Positions 23,514 through 33,345 of a stretch of 64,000 nucleotides of DNA are shown here, one piece after another; position 1 is the first letter of the stretch; each line of letters opens with the position of its first letter. The translations under genes were made by a program, and so were the position numbers. Source of the DNA: Lantana camara (taxonomy: Eukaryota > Streptophyta > Magnoliopsida > Lamiales > Verbenaceae); assembly GCA_037501455.1 (NCBI GenBank), contig CM074858.1, positions 83,612,501 through 83,676,500 of the forward strand. The letters are read 5' to 3'. The notes under the pieces are model-generated. The model did no database searches, was not told the origin of the DNA, and saw nothing but the letters and a program-made list of their open reading frames with translations.

Positions 23514-23955
23514 CCCTTCACTGGACAAAGTCTGCCCTTCATTATGCATTTTTAACATTTCACTGGATAAAGTCTGCCTTTCATTACGCATATTTAACGT
23601 TTCATTCGACAAAATCTGCCTTTCATCAAGTATTTTTAACGTTTCACTGGACAGGACAAAGTCTGCCTTTAATTACGCATCACTGGACAAAGTCTGCCTT
23701 TCATTACGCATTTTTAACGTTTCACTGGACAAAATCTGCCTTTCATCAAGCATTTTTAACGTTTCACTGGACAAAACCTACCTTTCATTATGCATTTTTA
23801 ACGTTTCACTTGACAAAGTCTGCCTTTCATTACGTATTTTTAACATTTCACGGGACAAAGTCTGCCTTTCATTACGCATTTTTAACGTTTGTTTCATTAC
23901 GCATTTTTAGCATTTCACTGGACAAACTCTACCTTTAATCACGCATTTTTAACGT
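23514..23955. repeat. 42-bp minisatellite, about 10 copies
   Basis: The unit is about 42 bases with TTTCACTGGACAAAGTCTGC followed by CTTTCATTACGCATTTTTAA. Because 42 is a multiple of three, one frame stays open through the array (23440-23910, 156 codons) and reads as a 14-residue repeat around SLDKVCLSLRIFNV. The frame starts inside the preceding 83-bp repeat and has no recognisable domain, so I take it as a repeat by-product rather than a gene. Confidence 0.9.
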
Positions 23956-24103
23956 TTCCATTAGATCAAATTGAGAAAACAGCATTAAGCAATTTATGGA
24001 CGTAGTTTCAAACCAATAGAAACAATCATAAGAGTTAGTGTATACGATTACAACAACAAATAAAATTCCTTAAAAAAGAGTGAATAAAATCAATCCTCAA
24101 CAC

Positions 24104-24297
24104 CAGAACACGCAGTGGATCTAGTCAATCCTCAACTTCAGAACGAACAGTGGCCAAGCATGAACCATCGGCGTAGCGGTTATATCTTCTCTTCCTGATA
24201 CAGAACACGCAGTGGATCTAGTCAATCCTCAACTTCAGAACGAACAGTGGCCAAGCATGAACCATCGGCGTAGGGGTTATATCTTCTCTTCCTGACA
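24104..24297. repeat. 97-bp tandem duplication
   Basis: Copy 1 is 24104-24200 and copy 2 is 24201-24297, starting CAGAACACGCAGTGG. They differ at only a couple of positions, so the duplication is recent relative to the element. Confidence 0.9.
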
Positions 24298-24365
24298 CAG
24301 AATGAGATTACTGACCAGAATTAATATAGTGTTAATGCAGAAAAAAATAAATTAGAAATCCCATA

Positions 24366-24767
24366 CCTTCTCTTCGATGCTTGCTTCCCACCTAAATAGG
24401 CAAGGGGACGAATCGCCCTCATCTCAACAATGTTGAGTTTAGCAAGTTCATGCAGTTGGATCATAGTCGGAATCTTCCCATTGCGTCGAAAACTAACCTA
24501 CAAACCCTTTTTATGGGGTGCGAGGTATTGTACCATATAAGTATCAGAGTTAAAATTTGACCACTCTTCACCAAGTTGCGCGTGAATCTCCTCCACTGAC
24601 GCGCTCCGTCGAATTGAAAATTTCATAACTTCGTCGTTAAACCAACAACTTCCTAGGATTTGCTTGTCTTGAGCTTCAACATCGGTCAACGCTATCTTCA
24701 GAATACCAATTTGAACTATCAGTTTGCAAAGGATCAACAATTCGATTCGATACAAATTATCAGCCAT
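24366..24767 (-). pseudogene. PB1-like N-terminal fragment of a Mutator-like transposase
   Basis: On the minus strand from ATG 24767, 89 codons are open, then a TAG (24498-24500) interrupts an otherwise continuing frame (VSFRRNGKIPTMIQLHELAK..) that ends at a donor-like AAG/GTATGG near 24366. The order of features, KFSIRRSASVEEIHAQLGEEW, then MVQYLAPHKKGL, then a bulky HELAKLNIVEMRAI segment, resembles the PB1-like domain at the N-terminus of plant MuDR-type transposases. The zinc-finger and catalytic DDE parts are absent. It supports the assignment of the surrounding element to the Mutator superfamily. The match is by pattern only. Confidence 0.5.
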
Positions 24768-25256
24768 TCAATTCGATACAAATTATCAGTGAATTATACT
24801 GTCTAATTTATATAATTAACATTCAATTAACGTCAAGAATACATTCAATTAACATTCATACGCTAAGAATACCTTAGAGCAGCACAGGAAATAGTGCATG
24901 ATGACTAAATAGACTCTTGTTGCCGTCGCTTATCAATATCCTGCTGTCTTCGTTGTCGTTGTCGTTGCCGCCCCCTATCCTTATCCTGCAGTCGTCGCTG
25001 TTAGCTCTCGTTGTCGACGAAGTGGAAATGTGGTTGCAGAATATGAGATAAATCGTTCCCAAATCGGGACTCCATTTTTTCAGCAAGGGGGGGAAAAATA
25101 AAACAAAAGGGGCAAAACAGACTTTTCAGGGTCATGGGTGGTTTAGGAAAAATAATTTGTGTATTGGTAACGTAAAACATACATTTCTCAAACTAGGGGG
25201 TTTAGGATAACTTTTGAAAATATTTGGTCCTCTTAAATAACTGCCCTAAGATTGTA

Positions 25257-26007
25257 TTCTCCCTCATCCTCATCAAAGAGAATTTAATTGCATGTTTCCA
25301 AGAAACAGGAAAGAACTTACATCACGTAGAAAAATTTTGGTGGGGACACCAAACCACATAAGAAGCCATAATTTTTTCATGGGAAAGCAGAAACTTTTTC
25401 CAAAATAATATTTTTTTTATTAACATTTCATAAAATAGTATTGAAATTACGGGTTTTAGGATTTCACTACTCTGTTTTTTTCATAATTATTTTTTGTAAA
25501 GTCGCGGAGACCTCTAACGACTCCAATATTTTTCAATATTTTAATCAGAATCGGCGGAGATCTACACTGACTCCAATTCTTTTATTAATTTATTACGGAG
25601 TCGTGGAGAAATCAAGCGATTCCAATTTTTTTATTATTTTATTAAGGAGAAAAGGAATTGAAGCGGGTGAGGAACTATGTTGTTGGTGAGGAAAAGAATG
25701 CAAGAGAACAACACAGATGCAAAAGATAAATAAATAAAAACAAAAGAATAGAGTTCAAGTATTCGAGAAAAGTTAGAAAATATTGTTGGTGAAGAAAAGA
25801 ATGCGAGAGAACAACACAGATGCAAAAAATAAATAAATAAAAAGAAAAGAAAATAACAGAGTCCAAGAATTTGAGAAACCAAATAGTTATTATCCTCTTG
25901 GTATAGATAAATTTGATAATGTCAAAATCCGCCATGAGTAATCCATCTATGTATTAAATATGTGAAAGCAAGTTCCAGAAGATGTAACTGGAGCAATGGT
26001 AAATTGC
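25257..26007. other. Unclassified AT-rich stretch with a 103-bp tandem duplication
   Basis: The first about 180 bases continue the element interrupted by the Mutator-like insertion. At 25681-25783 and 25784-25886 a 103-base unit (TGTTGGTGA(G/A)GAAAAGAATG..) is repeated with several differences. Nothing coding is convincing. The right edge is where Copia LTR homology begins, near 26008. Confidence 0.45.
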
Positions 26008-26106
26008 GTAGAGGTTGAGAACCTAGAGGGTCACACACAACAACTTGGTTACATGAGTTGAGGCTTTAAAATGATTAAACGAGTTAATCGGGCCAAGAGG
26101 GTTCCA

Positions 26107-26163
26107 CACGTGTGAAACCACACGTGTGGGTCACGTGAGTGACACGTGTCCTTGTGACACGTG
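26107..26163. promoter_or_regulatory. Cluster of five G-boxes (CACGTG) in Copia LTR
   Basis: CACGTG starts at 26107, 26121, 26132, 26143 and 26158, spaced 11-15 bases, each within a longer palindrome such as CCACACGTGTGG or GACACGTGTC. G-boxes are bound by plant bZIP and bHLH factors (for example in ABA and light responses). The solo Copia LTR keeps four (45516, 45527, 45538, 45552); the LTR of Copia element 2 keeps one (54901). It lies about 340 bases before the TATA box. Confidence 0.75.
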
Positions 26164-26503
26164 TAAATATATATATTGTATATATATATATTAAATAATT
26201 AAATGTGTTAATTATTTAATAGACTTTGGTTTAATTTTGAATTAAAAAGAAAGTCTTATTTTGGAGAAAAATAATCTAGTTAATTAATTATGAATTAATT
26301 GATTAGATAAAAATAAGTTATTTATTTTAAATAAATAAAGTATAAAATTATCCAAAAATAGTTTGGATATTTTAGCTCTCTTGAAAGTTGATTTGAATTT
26401 GAATTCAAAGTCAATTTCAAAATTACTTGATGATCAAGTAATAGGAGAGAGGGACCAAAATCCTTAGCCCACAAGGACTAGGGATTTTCGGCCACTCCCT
26501 TAT

Positions 26504-26511
26504 TATAAATA
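26504..26511 (+). promoter_or_regulatory. TATA box of Copia LTR
   Basis: TATAAATA followed by GGGGAGCTCGAGCTCCCC. A similar CTATATATAGGGGAGCTC occurs on the minus strand of the solo LTR (around 45113-45135), so the box and the downstream AGCTC block are conserved. The transcript would start roughly 30 bases later. Confidence 0.65.
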
Positions 26512-26900
26512 GGGGAGCTCGAGCTCCCCTTAGAACTAATTGGCAATTCTTTTGGTTCATGTGTTGAACACCATCCTTTCTCCAAGATAAACAAAACCCT
26601 AGGTTAAGCCAAAACACTAACTAGAGAACTAGCATCCTTACTAGTTAGATTGTAGTCAAGTTGGTGGACTATCTCTAGAGAGCTTCAAGTTAGAAGTTTG
26701 AAGATTCGAGCTTTACCAAGGAGAGGGGATCAAGCCGTGAGAAGAGTGTTCTTAGGTGGCTTGAAACGCTTCAAGAAAGTTAATTAAGAAACTAAGTTTC
26801 TAATCCCTACTAATTTGGTTACACGATTGCGAGTCCTAGATCCATTTGTTGGGAAAATTTTTTAAATTCCGCTACTTTCTGATTCGTGTTTTCCAACAAG

Positions 26901-26913
26901 TGGTATCAGAGCC
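26901..26913 (+). other. Primer binding site of Copia element 1 (iMet tRNA)
   Basis: TGGTATCAGAGCC, two bases after the LTR end. Confidence 0.93.
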
Positions 26914-29066
26914 ACCTCGTTAATCGTGTTTCTGAAAGCCTGAATTACGAAACAGTATTTTGTTTCCTGAAAGTTTCTGAAAATTAGTTTTACAAAATTT
27001 AATTTTTGAAAACAATTTTAGGTTTGAAACTGTATAAACTGTTTATGGATTTCTTGGATTGGTCTTGCTTTTGAACGAAAACACGAAACGAAAACCCGGA
27101 TTACGACGAACACGCGAAACCCCGGGGGCGAAGGCGTCGCGCGAGCGGGCTTCTCGCGCCACCGCCCGCCTGGCCTAGGCGTGCGCAGGGCAGCCGCCCA
27201 GCACCTCCCGCACGCCTGTGCGGGAGTCTCTCGCCCGCCTTGCCACCCAGGGCGGCCGAGACTGGCCGCCCATCGCCCGCCTTGTTGCCGAGAAAGGCCG
27301 CCCGCACTCACGCGCGGCGTGAACGCCCAGCGCCCGCACTCAGGCGGCCTTGGTCGTGCACGGGCGCGCACGCCTGCGACGTGCAGTTTTTTTTTGTGCA
27401 CGGGCTCCGTTTTCGTGATCCGGCCTTTCGAATTTCGTGCAATTCCAGTCCCAATTTTATTTTTAATTTTAAATTTTTATTTTTGAAAATTTATTTTAAT
27501 TTTTGAATAAAAACTTAAAATTGGGAATTTTAGAGAAATAGAAACGGTTTATATTTTGGGAAAATACATCTTTGATAAAATTATTAATTTTCAGAAATTA
27601 ATTGGAATTTTATTTGTTTTGCTAATTTGGGATTTATTGAAAACTTTTATAAATAAGACTCGCATCAAGTCGTGTTTTAAGTCATTAAAACTTGAAACGG
27701 GAATTTTAATTTATTGGCTAAATTTAAATTCTCGCAAAAGCATGTTAGGTGATCATGGGTTTAGACTTATGTATGGTTTTAATTTATGCACATGGATGGT
27801 TTAAATTGGGGTTGGACCCCTATAGTTGCGTTTTTTCAATTGAGGTTGGAGCCTCACTTATGTGCGTACTGTTATGTGATTTATTATGTGGCTTTCCATA
27901 TTACTGTTTTTTAGGCCGGGGTATGCCCCGTGTAATTGTCTAAGGCCAATATGAAGATTGAGCCTTATTACTTTATGTCTTTTTCCTTTTATTGTAATTT
28001 GAGAGTAGAGATAGGTGGTGAGGTTTTATTTTCATTTTGGAGACAATGCACCCATGGAGTAAGATGGACCACATTCAAGTAACAAGGAGGCCATAAGTGA
28101 AGACCCCTCAACATGTTAGGGAGGGGAATCTCGATTGTAAAAATATAATAGAGATAGGGCTCGTATTTTGTTACCACTTTCCCTTATGTGATTTAAACTG
28201 TTTATGTGGCTTGTATGTTAGAACTTGTGATTGTGGAGTGGCTCCCACATATCACGCATAAGATAGGTAGAACCCATGATAATTACATGTTAGTATCATG
28301 CTAGGACATGTTATCTGTTTATGTGTTTGTTTGAAATGCTAGTGTACTTGCATTAATCAAGACTAATAAAATTGGACAACATATATGTTGGTGAGGTCGA
28401 ACCGGACAACTCTCCGGTTGATTCGAAAATTCCCATTAAATATTAAGCTAATTTCGAACAAATAGGTATTTAATTCAAGATGCAAATTTTGAATTAAATT
28501 CCTAGCATTCCATCAATAGGTTTTAAGTTTAGTATGTGAAGCTAGTTATTGTCCGCGAGTCGTGGGATAGCTGGTGGAGCTTATTAGTTCTTAGTTACCT
28601 AATTGATCATTTTAAATGATCAATATTTCGTGATCAATTTTAGCAAGGGCGATGTCCGCGAGTCGTGGGTCGTTCAAACTAAGTTTTGATCATGATCCCA
28701 ATCTAGCTTAACGCCTAAGTAAATATGGATGTCGCACGAGTCGTGGGTCCATATTGAAAGATAGGTGATGCAAAAATAATTGCTAAGAGTTCTAAAGGTG
28801 TTAGAATTGGTAAGTTGTACCTACCTAGGGTTCTTACTTAGAATGTCCGCGAGTCGTGGGTTCGAGGTAAAATGCCTAGGATCTTAGTACCCATTGGGAA
28901 ACGTGTTCCTCTTAGATCTTTAGGAATTCTAGATCTTTGAAAAACAGTGGGAGCTACATTAGATTAAAGAACTTATCTTTTGTATATCGTTATAATTCAG
29001 CATGGTCACTAGTTCTCTGTTTTACCATTTAGGTCGTAGATTCTGTGATTCTCTACGTGTTTTGAA
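26914..29066 (+). other. Long non-coding leader of Copia element 1
   Basis: The 2.15 kb between primer site and gag has no credible coding frame. It contains a GC-rich island (about 27105-27375) set in otherwise AT-rich DNA, a block (27745-28340) well conserved with element 2, and four copies of a GAGTCGTGGG motif (28551-28860). Element 2 has the same layout at 55597-57814, so this organisation belongs to the family. Confidence 0.75.
28551..28860 (+). repeat. Four spaced copies of GTCCGCGAGTCGTGGG in the Copia leader
   Basis: Copies lie at 28551-28566, 28654-28669, 28731-28747 (GTCGCACGAGTCGTGGG) and 28845-28860, about 77-114 bases apart. Each follows or precedes conserved text. Element 2 has all four at matching places (57288, 57392, 57479, 57590). 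They lie 200-500 bases before the gag ATG, where packaging or dimerisation signals of retroelements are often found; that role is inference. Confidence 0.8.
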
Positions 29067-29900
29067 ATGGCAACCAAAAACCCTCTTGTATCGATCCTCG
29101 AGTCAAACAAGTTGACTGGTCCTAACTCTTCTGATTGGCTGAGGAATCTAAAAATCATTTTAGATTCTGAGAAGAGAACTTATGTTCTCTTCGAAGGGGA
29201 GCCTAATCCCGAAGGGGAGGCTCCCACTCGGGCCGAGCGGGACGCGATTCAGAAGTGGAAGGATGATAATCTCCAAGCCCGTTGCCTTATGTTGGCTAAC
29301 ATGTCTCCGAACTTGCAAAGGCAACATGAGGCCATGGAATTCGCTTGGGAGATTTACGACCACTTAGAGCAACTTTACCGCCCTCACGAACGTGTTACAA
29401 GGTATAACACTTCAAAGGAATTGTTCCACTTAAGAATGAGGGAAGGTTCAAGTGTCCATGAATATGGACTCAAGTTTCTCGCCCTTACTTAGAAACTTGC
29501 TTCCATGGACATGATACTGAAAGATGAGCTTTCAGTGGATTTGTTGCTAGCTTCGCTCCCACCATCATTCAACCCATTTGTCCTTAACTTCAATATGAAT
29601 CATGTTGGTGCTACTGTAGCTGAGCTGATTAGTCAGCTTGTGACTGCTGAAAGCACGATCAAGAAGGACAATAAGGTTTTGATGGTGAATGCTCCATCTT
29701 CCTCTTCTGGGCCTTCTAAAGGTAAGGGCAAGAAAGCCCAAAAGAAGAAGAAGAAACCTCTTAGGCCTACTGGTGGCGTTTCGAAGGGGAAGGCCCAAAA
29801 GAAGAAGCGTGATCAGAAAGAGGATGTTTGCTTCCATTGTGGCAAAGCGGGACATTGGAGGAGAAACTGCCCAGAGTACAAGGCTACTCTAAAGAAAGGT
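29067..29900 (+). pseudogene. Copia element 1 gag, one in-frame stop
   Basis: The frame starts MATKNPLVSILESNKLTGPN, as in plant Copia gag (DUF4219 and UBN2-like capsid region: DWLRNLKIIL.., IYDHLEQLY, TSKELFHLRM). An in-frame TAG at 29490-29492 replaces a Glu codon that is GAG in element 2. After it the frame continues through LPPSFNPFVLNFNM, a Lys-rich linker and a complete CCHC zinc knuckle CFHCGKAGHWRRNC. Gag would form the particle and bind the RNA. As it stands only the first 141 residues can be made without read-through. Confidence 0.92.
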
Positions 29901-31400
29901 ATGTTTCTCGTTGAAATAAATCTTTCTATTAATTCTAGTTCTTGGGTACTTGATATCGGTTGTGGAACTCATATCTGTAATGATGTACAAATGCTAAGTG
30001 AAGTTCAACAACTCAAAGAAGGAGAATGTGTCTTGAAGATCGGCGATGGCTCAAATGTTGAAGCTCGAGCTTTAGGCACAATTAGATTAGATTTAGGTAG
30101 TTTTGAGTTAGTCTTAAATAAAGTCCTTTATGTACCGAGCATTATTCGTAATATAATTTCAGTTCCAATATTAGATTGTGAAGGTTATGAAACTTATATT
30201 AAGAATGGTAAATACTTTATCAAACGGAACAAGTCTTTCGTTTATATCGGTACTCTAAGTAATGGAATTTATCTAACTGAGAATATCAATATTATGAATA
30301 TACAACGAGAAACGAAGCGTAAGAGGGATGACAAAGTTTCAGCTCCCTTATGGCACGCTAGATTAGGACACATTTCCAAGAACAGAATTAGCAAGATAAA
30401 AACTTTAGGATCATTCTCTGAAAATGATCTTAAGGAGTTAATTTCTTGCGAATCCTATCTCAAAGGAAAAATGTCCAAAGTCCCTTTTAAAGGAACTGTG
30501 GAACGTGCCATTAAGGTTTTGGATTTGATCCATACTGATGTTTGTGGACCGCTTAGTGTAAGAACAAGAAACAATCATCAGTATTTCATAACCTTTACCG
30601 ATGACTTTAGTCTATATGGTTATATATACTTAATGAAGTATAAATCTGAAGCTTTTGAAAAATTCTTAGAATTTCAAATGGAGGTTGAGAACCAAACTGG
30701 TCACAAGATCAAAGCACTTCGATCTGATCGAGGTGGCGAGTATCTTAGTGAAGAATTCCTTAATCATCTCAAAGATAATGGGATTATCTCTCAGTGGACT
30801 CCTCCAGGAACTCCTCAGCTTAATGGAGTTTCTAAGAGAAGAGAAGGAATCGAACCCTACTAGATATGGTTCGTTCCATGATGAGTTTCACTGACTTACC
30901 ACCTTCTTTCTGGGGTTATGCCCTAGAAAGTGCAGCAAAGATTTTGAATCTAGTTCCCTCTAAGTCAGTCCCTAAAACGCCCTATGAAATGTGGCATGGT
31001 AAAATCCCTAGTTATTCTTACTTAAGAATTTGGGGTTGTCCTGCTTACGTGAAGAGGACAGTGGGAGATAAGTTAGAATCTCGTTCTAACTTATGCTACT
31101 TTGTAGGTTATCCTAAGGAATCCATAGGATACTACTTCTATGATCAATCTGAGCAAAAGGTGTTTGTTTCCAGAAATGCCACTTTTCTTGAGGAACCGTT
31201 CCTTAATGAGAACAAATGCAAGATCATAGAATTAGAGGAAGTACAAAGTGAGCCCACGCCTCCCACTGAAGAAACGTCTCCTTCTGATCAACTACAACCA
31301 ATCACGAATTTCGATACACACGTAAATCCTCCTCTAAGGCGTTCTGAACGCACTCCTAGACAGCCGGAGAGATGGTATGGATTCTTCCATGAAATCTCTC
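29901..31400 (+). pseudogene. Copia element 1 protease and integrase
   Basis: The gag frame continues. The protease active site reads LDIGCG where DTG or DSG is expected (DTG in element 2), so it is probably inactive. The integrase zinc-binding HHCC motif keeps HxxxxH (WHARLGHIS) but the second Cys is Tyr (CESYLKGKM). The catalytic core shows IHTDVCGPL, FTDDFS and LRSDRGGEYLS, so D, D and the surrounding signature are present. A small insertion near 30838-30850 shifts the frame (stop at 30861-30863), and the rest continues in another frame from 30866 (MVRSMMSFTDLPPSFWGYA.. to ..RSERTPRQPERW). Confidence 0.92.
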
Positions 31401-32325
31401 AAAAGGATAATGATCCTTTAACATATGAGGAGGCACTTTCAGATTCAGACTCTGAACAGTGGATAGAAGCCATGAAATCCGAAATGGATTCCATGAACTC
31501 TAACCAAGTTTGGACCTTGGTAGATTTGCCTGATGGGGTCAAACCCATAGGTTTTAAATTGATCTTTAAGAGAAAGCTTGGAGTTAATGGAAGCATTGCA
31601 GCCTACAAAGCAAGACTGGTTGCAAAAGGATTCACTCAAAGACCCGGCGTGGACTTTGATAAAACCTTTTCACCAGTTGCAATGCAAAAGTCTATTCGGA
31701 TCATGCTTGCCATTGCTGCGTATTATGACTACGAGATACGGCAAATGGATGTGAAAACTGCCTTTCTCAATGGTGACATTGATAAAGACATTTATATGGA
31801 GCAACCCATAGGTTTCACATTCAGTGGGAGTGAGCAAAAGGTTTGCAAACTCCAAAGATCAATCTATGGATTGAAACAGGCTTCTAGGAATTGGAATATT
31901 CGATTTGACGAATCAGTCAAAGCGTTTGGCTTCATTCAAATTTTGAATGAATCATGTGTGTATAGAAAGGAATTGGAGACCTCAGAGCAATTCTTAGTAC
32001 TTTATGTTGATGACATTCTTCTTATTGGGAATTCGAAGGATGACATGAAAGTGACTAAGTTATGGTTATCGAACCAATTCGAGATGAAAGATCTGGGTGA
32101 TGCGTCATATATCCTTGGAATTAAAATCTATAGAGATAGATCTAGAAGGTTAATAGGACTATCATAGTCGATGTACATTGACAAAGTATTGAAGAGATTC
32201 AATATGGAGTCAGCAAAGGTTAAGAACCTTCCTATGAGTGTAGGAACATGTCTTTCAAAGAAGATGTGTCCTAAGACTAACCTTGAGAAGGAAAGAATGA
32301 CTCATACACCTTATGCATCAGCCAG
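31401..32325 (+). pseudogene. Copia element 1 reverse transcriptase, 3'-truncated
   Basis: The RT core is complete in one frame: VARLVAKGFTQ-like KARLVAKGFTQRPGVDF, QMDVKTAFLNGDI, SIYGLKQASRNW and the catalytic LYVDDILLIG. An in-frame TAG lies at 32165-32167. The homology continues to about 32325 (..ERMTHTPYASA) and then stops. RNase H and the 3' LTR are missing, replaced by an unrelated Gypsy gag fragment. A deletion or recombination therefore removed the 3' half of the element. Confidence 0.93.
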
Positions 32326-33345
32326 AACATTCCTCCCGGTCGCCAGCCCATCGCCCAAGTTCACCCCGGAGGGTATCCACTCATGATGCCTCCGCCCGGG
32401 TACGCCATGGCTCCGTCTCCCATACTCCCCATGGTTTAGCCTTATCATGTTGGCCGGATATAACTACTGGTGGTCATCCCCAAGGAAATTGAAGGGGTGG
32501 AGATACCCCCCATGACTCCTCAACAGTTGTAGGCCATTTACACATAGTGCAAAGTCCAAGCTGCTCAAAACGCTTGGCAAAACTACACGGCCACCTATTT
32601 CCCTTCAGGGACAGCCACTCAGATTGCCCCCCCCCCCCCAATGGGAGGATGGCAGGTTCATCCTCTAATGGCGGTCCAAACCACCTTACAAGCCCGACCA
32701 CCAACTCCACCTGCCAAGGAAAAGGAAGCCCCTGCAATAGGAGGAGAGGAATGTCCGCTGGCTGACAAAGGGAAAGCGCCTCAAAGAATTGACGTTGATG
32801 ATGAGGCCCACTCACAAGCCTCAAAACGAGGCTCCCACATCTCCAGACGAGAGAGAAAATCTAGGGGAGAAGATCCTGACCTTCTCACAACTGTGCAAGA
32901 CCAGTTGCAGGAGTTGCAGGATATCGTGGGATAGCTCTCCCGAGCGTGGTCTCAAGCCCCCCATGTTGGGGACGAGAGAGCCAATGCCATAGATGCTCGT
33001 CACCACACCCGACAGCAACACGCCCCTCAAAACCATAAACAAGAGGGAAACTATGAGAATTATGACAACCACCCCCTTACGAGGGGTTCTCCCCTCGTTG
33101 AAGAAGTCTTGATGGCCCCGACAGGGATGGGCAAGGTCCCCACTTCCATCAACTGCTATGACGGGACCACCGACCCCGTAGAGAATTTGGACCACTTCCT
33201 TCCTTTACTGCATTTGTATGAGCATTCGAGCCACTACTGGGCCAAGGTGTTCGTTACTTCCCTTGTCAGAATGGTGCAAGAGTGGTATAAGCGTTTGCCG
33301 TCCCGCTCGATCAGGGGGTATGAAGAGAAGGACAATGTGTACTCG
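32326..33345 (+). pseudogene. Gypsy gag fragment, Tat-like
   Basis: The fragment has several frames and stops. The last part (33109-33330) reads ..CYDGTTDPVENLDHFLPLL.. and ..EWYKRLPSRSI, which is the Retrotrans_gag capsid pattern of Tat/Ogre-type and Athila-type Gypsy elements (F/YDGTxDPxxHL...WFxxLPxxSI). The upstream part (32390-33100) is Pro-, Gln- and charged-residue rich, as is common N-terminal to it. A 13-14 base C run lies at about 32626-32639. The fragment is cut at about 33345 by a minus-strand LTR. Its base composition is clearly more GC-rich than its neighbours. Confidence 0.75.

Larger units (their letters stand above)
21385..25256. mobile_element. Mutator-like DNA transposon with 9-bp target duplication
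   Basis: aagattgta occurs at 21385-21393 and 25248-25256, a 9-base duplication as made by Mutator-like elements. Inside it, near-terminal inverted repeats are visible: TTATCCTAAACCCCCTA on the plus strand near 21431 and its reverse complement at about 25194-25210, embedded in diverged flanks. The 3854-bp body holds a broken Myb/SANT-like gene (plus strand), a PB1-like transposase N-terminus (minus strand) and three tandem-repeat blocks, but no full transposase. It is therefore a non-autonomous or decayed element. Removing it restores a continuous host sequence. Confidence 0.72.
26008..26898 (+). repeat. 5' LTR of Copia element 1, truncated at its 5' end
   Basis: It ends ..GTTTTCCAACA at 26898, two bases before the primer site. 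It matches the reverse complement of the solo Copia LTR 44736-50624 from about GAGAACCTAGAGGGTCACAC onward. The full LTR there is about 1.96 kb, so roughly the first 1.1 kb is missing here. It carries five CACGTG boxes and a TATA box. Confidence 0.88.

Noticed and set aside
23440..23910. 156-codon frame as a real repeat protein
   Set aside because: The period of 42 is a multiple of three, so an open frame is expected; start and end lie in non-coding repeat sequence.
23514..23955. CRISPR-like array
   Set aside because: Units are head-to-tail with no spacers, and the sequence is plant-like.
27018..27401. Arg/Ala/Gly-rich frames on both strands
   Set aside because: By-products of the GC-rich island in the Copia leader; the frames are not shared with the matching island of element 2.
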